Positions 63,816 to 64,000 of a stretch of DNA of 64,000 bases are shown piece by piece. Below the pieces are notes generated by a model. It saw only the letters and a list, made by a program, of their open reading frames with translations. It did no database searches and had not been told where the DNA came from. The position numbers were made by a program, and so were the translations under genes. The DNA comes from Phoma sp. XZ068 (Eukaryota; Ascomycota; Dothideomycetes; Pleosporales; Didymellaceae): the NCBI GenBank assembly GCA_004835665.1, contig RBKR01000021.1:1-64000 (forward strand), in the 5' to 3' direction. Position 1 is the first letter of the stretch; the number at the start of each line of letters is the position of its first letter.

Positions 63816-64000
63816 AAACTTATATAACGTTCTATAGCAATCTAATAGCTAGATACTAATAATACTAATAATTCTAATGCTTTAAGCTTGTATAACATTC
63901 TATAGCAATCTAATAGCTAAATACTAATAATACTAATAATTCTAATGCTTTAAGCTTATATAATATTCTATAGCAATCTAATAGCTAAATACTAATAATA
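63816..64000. repeat. 68-bp minisatellite running off the window
   Basis: The unit contains TTCTATAGCAATCTAATAGC, then ATACTAATAATACTAATAAT, then GCTTTAAGCTT, at a period of exactly 68 bases (anchors at 63,825, 63,893 and 63,961). At least 2.6 copies are present and the array continues past the end. Copies differ by transitions (AACGTTC, AACATTC, AATATTC), a graded RIP-like series. Confidence 0.92.

Noticed and set aside
1..64000. tRNA or rRNA genes
   Set aside because: I saw no cloverleaf-like sequence with A- and B-box motifs and no rRNA-like sequence, though small RNA genes could be missed by eye.

Overview
The window is the left end of a chromosome from a filamentous ascomycete (Pezizomycotina). 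Base 1 lies inside an array of CCCTAA telomere repeats. Base composition is sharply two-state: GC-normal genic islands alternate with very AT-rich, TpA-rich, CpG-poor blocks made of stop-riddled transposons. That is the footprint of repeat-induced point mutation (RIP). I cannot name the species; a Sordariomycete is a guess.

Layout. 1-4.0 kb: telomere, CT-rich satellite, an 18-bp minisatellite, a pyrimidine-rich stretch, then a GC-rich mosaic of short repeats that includes interstitial telomere-like modules. 4.0-10.7 kb: two intact, intronless, divergent genes. One is a telomere-linked RecQ helicase with, by my reading, a tyrosine-recombinase-like domain upstream of the helicase. The other is an unrecognised basic/acidic protein. 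10.8-17.0 kb: RIP-degraded DNA holding an unmutated 509-bp solo LTR with a 5-bp target duplication. 17.3-32.0 kb: a gene island. It has a divergent pair of bacterial-looking genes (a 922-aa protein with an N-terminal chitin-binding-type module, and a 538-aa protein with a GxSxG motif). Between them lie three 134-bp direct repeats, each with an E-box, two inverted repeats and a TATA-like box. The island also has a nested stack of DNA transposons (hAT, hAT, Tc1-type), a small MADS-like gene, a truncated TPR gene joined to a zinc-finger fragment, and a 258-aa protein cut off at the RIP boundary. 32.0-64.0 kb: RIP-degraded transposons whose nesting can still be read. A Fot1/pogo-like element is split by a complete Gypsy element (copy A), and a second complete Gypsy element (copy B) sits inside a fragment of a third (copy C). 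Then follow a Copia relic, an LTR scrap, a different Gypsy relic flanked by 47-bp palindromes, and a 68-bp minisatellite running off the edge.

The most interesting candidate system is the telomere-proximal two-gene unit: a predicted tyrosine recombinase-RecQ fusion plus a divergent partner. It looks like a selfish or telomere-maintaining subtelomeric cassette. A diverged, RIP-mutated copy of the sequence just beyond its inner edge lies 31 kb further in.
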